The notes beneath the pieces are model-generated. The model did not search any database and was not told the origin of the DNA. It saw only the letters and a program-made list of their open reading frames with translations. Positions 62,936 through 64,000 of a stretch of DNA of 64,000 nt are shown here, piece by piece (the stretch's first letter is position 1; every line of letters begins with the position of its first letter). Made by a program: the position numbers and the translations under genes. The DNA is from Ricinus communis (taxonomy: Eukaryota; Streptophyta; Magnoliopsida; Malpighiales; Euphorbiaceae), in contig NC_063258.1 in assembly GCF_019578655.1 (NCBI RefSeq), positions 10,606,802 to 10,670,801 on the forward strand, written 5' to 3'.

Positions 62936-64000
62936 TCGCTTGTATTACGCTTGGATTCAATGTAAACAACATCACTTCTCCCTAATGCGGATGGATTTAT
63001 GTCTCTTCTTGCTTGATCACCAAGCTAAGCTCCATTGCCAATGGTTAAGCTTGTCAATCGCATTCCCATGATTCCTTATGCCAATCCTTGTATCATTAGG
63101 AGTCTTCTGCACAAAAAAATAAGGAATGATGGAGATCCCAATGGTGCTAATCCTGAATCAGAATATTTGGGCGTGCCTCGAATCTCGACGTTCTCTCTTT
63201 CCTCCAAAAGATTCTTTCACGATCATTCGAAGAATGATATCAATACTCGATCAAGTGATTTTCTTTCTTTGATCAATACTCGATCAAAGTAATTTTCTTT
63301 TTTTGCATTTGTATAAGCATTAGATCAGTATCTATGATTGTCGCTTCCACGCCCTTTAGCTTAACACTCATGTTTATCCTCGCCAAATAAAACCATACCA
63401 TCATACAAGATATAAAATAGAAAGAGATGAACAAATGAAACGATGAATATGTCAAATATCCCATAGGATACTTGATCTAGAAATGAATCAATGGCATTTT
63501 TTGACTTTTCATTTTAGGTAGAATTTTGTTCTCTTTTGTAAGCGAAGAAATATATCATCTTTTTGTATCTATGCCCGTAACCCAACAGGTAAATGACAAC
63601 ATAAGTTTGGATTTCAGATCCGATAAGGAAAGAAATCGCAAGTTCTTTGTTCTATTCTATGTCTAAGCGTAAGGATCAAATTGAACTAATTTAAACACAA
63701 GGGTAGACAAAGAATACAAAAGAAAGGAAGAACGTGAGCGATAACTCTAGATTCGCTAGTGCTGATCTTCATAAGTCTACAAAGTTCTTGAAAGAACCCA
63801 TAACTTGATTTCTGGCAAGGTAGAAAACTAAAATAATATGCTCACTAGCTTCAAGTATTCGGTTGAATGTAGTTCTTATAGTGTGAAAGCCCTCATTCCA
63901 TAAGAAGAAGAAACTATAAGCTAAATATGAATAAATAAATAAATAAAGATGAATAAATTGAAGTAAAATCAAGAATGAGATAGGAGTTGACTACTCAACA
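62936..64000 (+). repeat. R1 unit, + orientation, running off the window
   Basis: From GCTTGTATTACGCTTGGATT through GATGGAGATCCCAATGG, GCTTCCACGCCCTTTAGC (63,344), AAACACAAGGGTAGACAAAG (63,694), CATAAGAAGAAGAAAC (63,898) to the GAGTTGACT box. It contains a small tandem duplication (GATCAAGTGATTTTCTTTCTTTGATCAA, 63,250-63,300) and an insertion of foreign sequence at about 63,443-63,590. Confidence 0.75.
63443..63590. other. About 150-bp insertion in R1 of unknown origin
   Basis: From about AATATGTCAAATATCCCATA to CCCAACAGGTAAATGAC. Absent from every other R1 copy at this position (between the ACAAAAGAAACAAA and GGTAGTATTTTAGA-type boxes). It does not match any other repeat in the window. Confidence 0.5.

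Noticed and set aside
1..64000. CRISPR-like, tRNA, rRNA or riboswitch features
   Set aside because: The short repeats present are contiguous minisatellites without spacers, the DNA is eukaryotic, and I found no cloverleaf or rRNA signature.

Overview
The window is about 64 kb of AT-rich flowering-plant nuclear DNA, probably eudicot and probably pericentromeric or otherwise heterochromatic. I see no host protein gene, tRNA, rRNA or CRISPR array. Nearly every base belongs to a dead Ty3/gypsy LTR retrotransposon or to a roughly 1.01-kb tandem/dispersed non-coding repeat, called R1 below. The plant origin rests on the retroelement families: elements primed by initiator-Met tRNA (TTTGGTATTAGAGC after the LTR) whose polyprotein runs into the 3' LTR, which resemble CRM-type chromoviruses; and Athila-like elements primed by tRNA-Asp (TGGCGCCGTTGCCGGGG).

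Layout. 1-5.3 kb: R1 units carrying a solo LTR with an internal 18-bp minisatellite, part of it re-duplicated in tandem. 5.3-10.1 kb: minus-strand CRM-like pol with its LTR. 10.1-11.0 kb: plus-strand LTR plus primer binding site. 11.0-18.3 kb: near-complete minus-strand Athila-like element (gag, protease, RT, RNase H, integrase, PBS, 5' LTR; the 3' LTR is a stub). 18.3-30.1 kb: an old minus-strand CRM-like element split in its RT by a plus-strand element with two LTRs (21343-22244 and 25900-26819) and a perfect GCAGT target duplication. 30.1-44.0 kb: R1 in both orientations with two solo LTRs of a TGTCACACC...GGTGTGACA family, a minisatellite solo LTR and a second copy of the gypsy integrase. 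44.0-52.0 kb: three minus-strand Athila-type LTRs, a gutted internal region and a duplicated gypsy fragment. 52.0-62.7 kb: plus-strand Athila-like element (5' LTR, PBS, gag, pol, and a downstream ORF resembling the ATHILA ORF-1 family). 62.7-64 kb: minisatellite and R1 again.

History. R1 came first. Solo LTRs inserted into it at fixed positions, and the composites were then copied, so the same insertion junctions recur in several places. Gypsy and Athila elements entered later and were truncated, inverted and nested. All coding regions carry stop codons and frameshifts, many of them C-to-T changes as expected from decay of methylated cytosines, so nothing here is likely to make a full protein.

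Limits: family names come from motif recognition. Percent identities and exact ends of degenerate repeats are by eye.
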